Assembly (NCBI GenBank): GCA_029339195.1
Contig: JAPTJF010000010.1
Location: 271,420 to 335,419, forward strand
Reading direction: 5' to 3'
DNA: 64,000 bases
Source of the DNA: Micractinium sp. NFX-FRZ
Lineage: Eukaryota > Chlorophyta > Trebouxiophyceae > Chlorellales > Chlorellaceae
The notes below the pieces were generated by a model. That model was not told the origin of the DNA. It did no database searches and worked only from the letters and a program-made list of their open reading frames with translations. Made by a program: the position numbers and the translations under genes. Of the stretch, positions 63,454 to 64,000 are shown piece by piece; the stretch's first letter is position 1, and each line of letters starts with the position of its first letter.

Positions 63454-63565
63454 ACAGTTCACGCCGTGCCAAAGCATGCCCGTGTTCTCGGGGGTGGCTC
63501 CCAGGCGCCCGCCGCTCTCCTGCCCCTTTCTGCGCCCGATTGGCCAGCCTGTGCGCTGCTGTGCC
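63264..63565. repeat. Direct repeat, ~88-bp block B in two copies
   Basis: Copies at about 63264-63353 and 63475-63564 begin GCATGCCCGTGTTCTCGGGG and end near GTGCGCTGCTGTGCC. Blocks A and B alternate A-B-A-B, so the whole is a partial tandem duplication of a non-coding unit of roughly 210-240 bases. Confidence 0.9.
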
Positions 63566-64000
63566 GCTTTCACGTCTCCCTGCCGAGCTGCCTTGGGTAA
63601 GCTGCTCCATTCTCGTCCTGCGATGCTTTTGCGCTCGCATCTCAATGTGTCATTCAGTCTGTGTGCTTGATTCATTGAGCAGCACAGGTTTGTGCTGAAA
63701 TGACGTGTAACCCACATTCAGTCAGTCAGTCTGGACGCTTTTACCAGCTCTTGTGCCGGGGCCGGCTGTGCCGTTGCATTCTTGGTAGTGCCCTCGTTGG
63801 CGGGGTGTTGCTTTCCGCTCTTCTCTCCCCTTTTTGCTGCTTTCCCCGGGCGGCGGTTGTTTTGCATGCAGTTCAAGGTGGTGTTGATGCATCGATCCTC
63901 CGCGACCCTTGCCTCCTTGCTTGTTTGCTTGTTTGTGTTTACAGTCCGTTTCTCCGCAATGAAACTTGCGATACAGACCCCCAAGAGGCAGCTTGGGCTG
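63566..64000. other. Right edge, no gene seen
   Basis: Contains a further CTCCGCGACCCTTGCCTCCTT at about 63898-63918, also present at 63220-63240, linking it to the repeat blocks. No coding pattern was identified. Confidence 0.4.

Overview
The window is nuclear DNA of a green alga, most likely a Chlorella-type trebouxiophyte. It is GC-rich. Genes are cut into many short exons with GT-AG and a few GC-AG introns. Encoded proteins include a plastid-type heme oxygenase, a thylakoid-lumen PsbP-domain protein and an H+/hexose symporter of the Chlorella HUP type. All exon models below were built by eye from splice signals, reading phase and family conservation; none has transcript support.

Layout. 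1-1731 (-): 5' part of a cationic amino acid transporter, running off the left edge. 2725-3691 (-): small protein with two DnaJ-type CxxCxGxG motifs. 4172-6435 (-): heme oxygenase. 6782-10033 (-): F-box/leucine-rich protein. 10683-12534 (-): mTERF-like helical-repeat protein. 13197-16253 (-): coiled-coil protein. 16798-23760 (+): propionate/acetate CoA-transferase, 19 exons. 24447-25328 (-): fasciclin-domain protein, 5' end unresolved. 26079-29466 (-): triosephosphate isomerase, 11 exons. 30411-38671 (+): hexose/H+ symporter, 28 exons, divergent from the isomerase. 39338-39973 (-): gamma-glutamylcyclotransferase-like protein. 40341-43720 (-) and 46182-49047 (-): two paralogous alpha/beta hydrolases flanking a small Gln-rich membrane protein on the other strand (44595-45136, +). 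50192-53342 (+): Gln-rich GARP/Myb-like protein. 54574-57359 (-): PsbP-domain protein. 57598-58075: MITE-like element. 58762-62627 (-): large unrecognised gene. 62985-64000: tRNA-like half-site and directly repeated non-coding blocks.

The genes do not form an operon or an obvious cluster. The metabolic theme is typical of an alga able to grow mixotrophically: hexose uptake next to a glycolytic enzyme with a shared divergent upstream region, acyl-CoA/acetate activation, amino acid import, and plastid functions (bilin synthesis, PSII-related lumen protein).

The most unusual structure is in the gene architecture. Many introns carry a degraded copy of the adjacent exon edge together with its splice site (CoA-transferase, isomerase, amino acid transporter, hexose transporter, hydrolase B, the small Gln-rich gene and the unknown gene). 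The hexose transporter also contains a near-perfect inverted repeat of about 290 bp whose loop holds exon 6 and whose right arm contains exon 7, plus four exons of only 9-12 nt.
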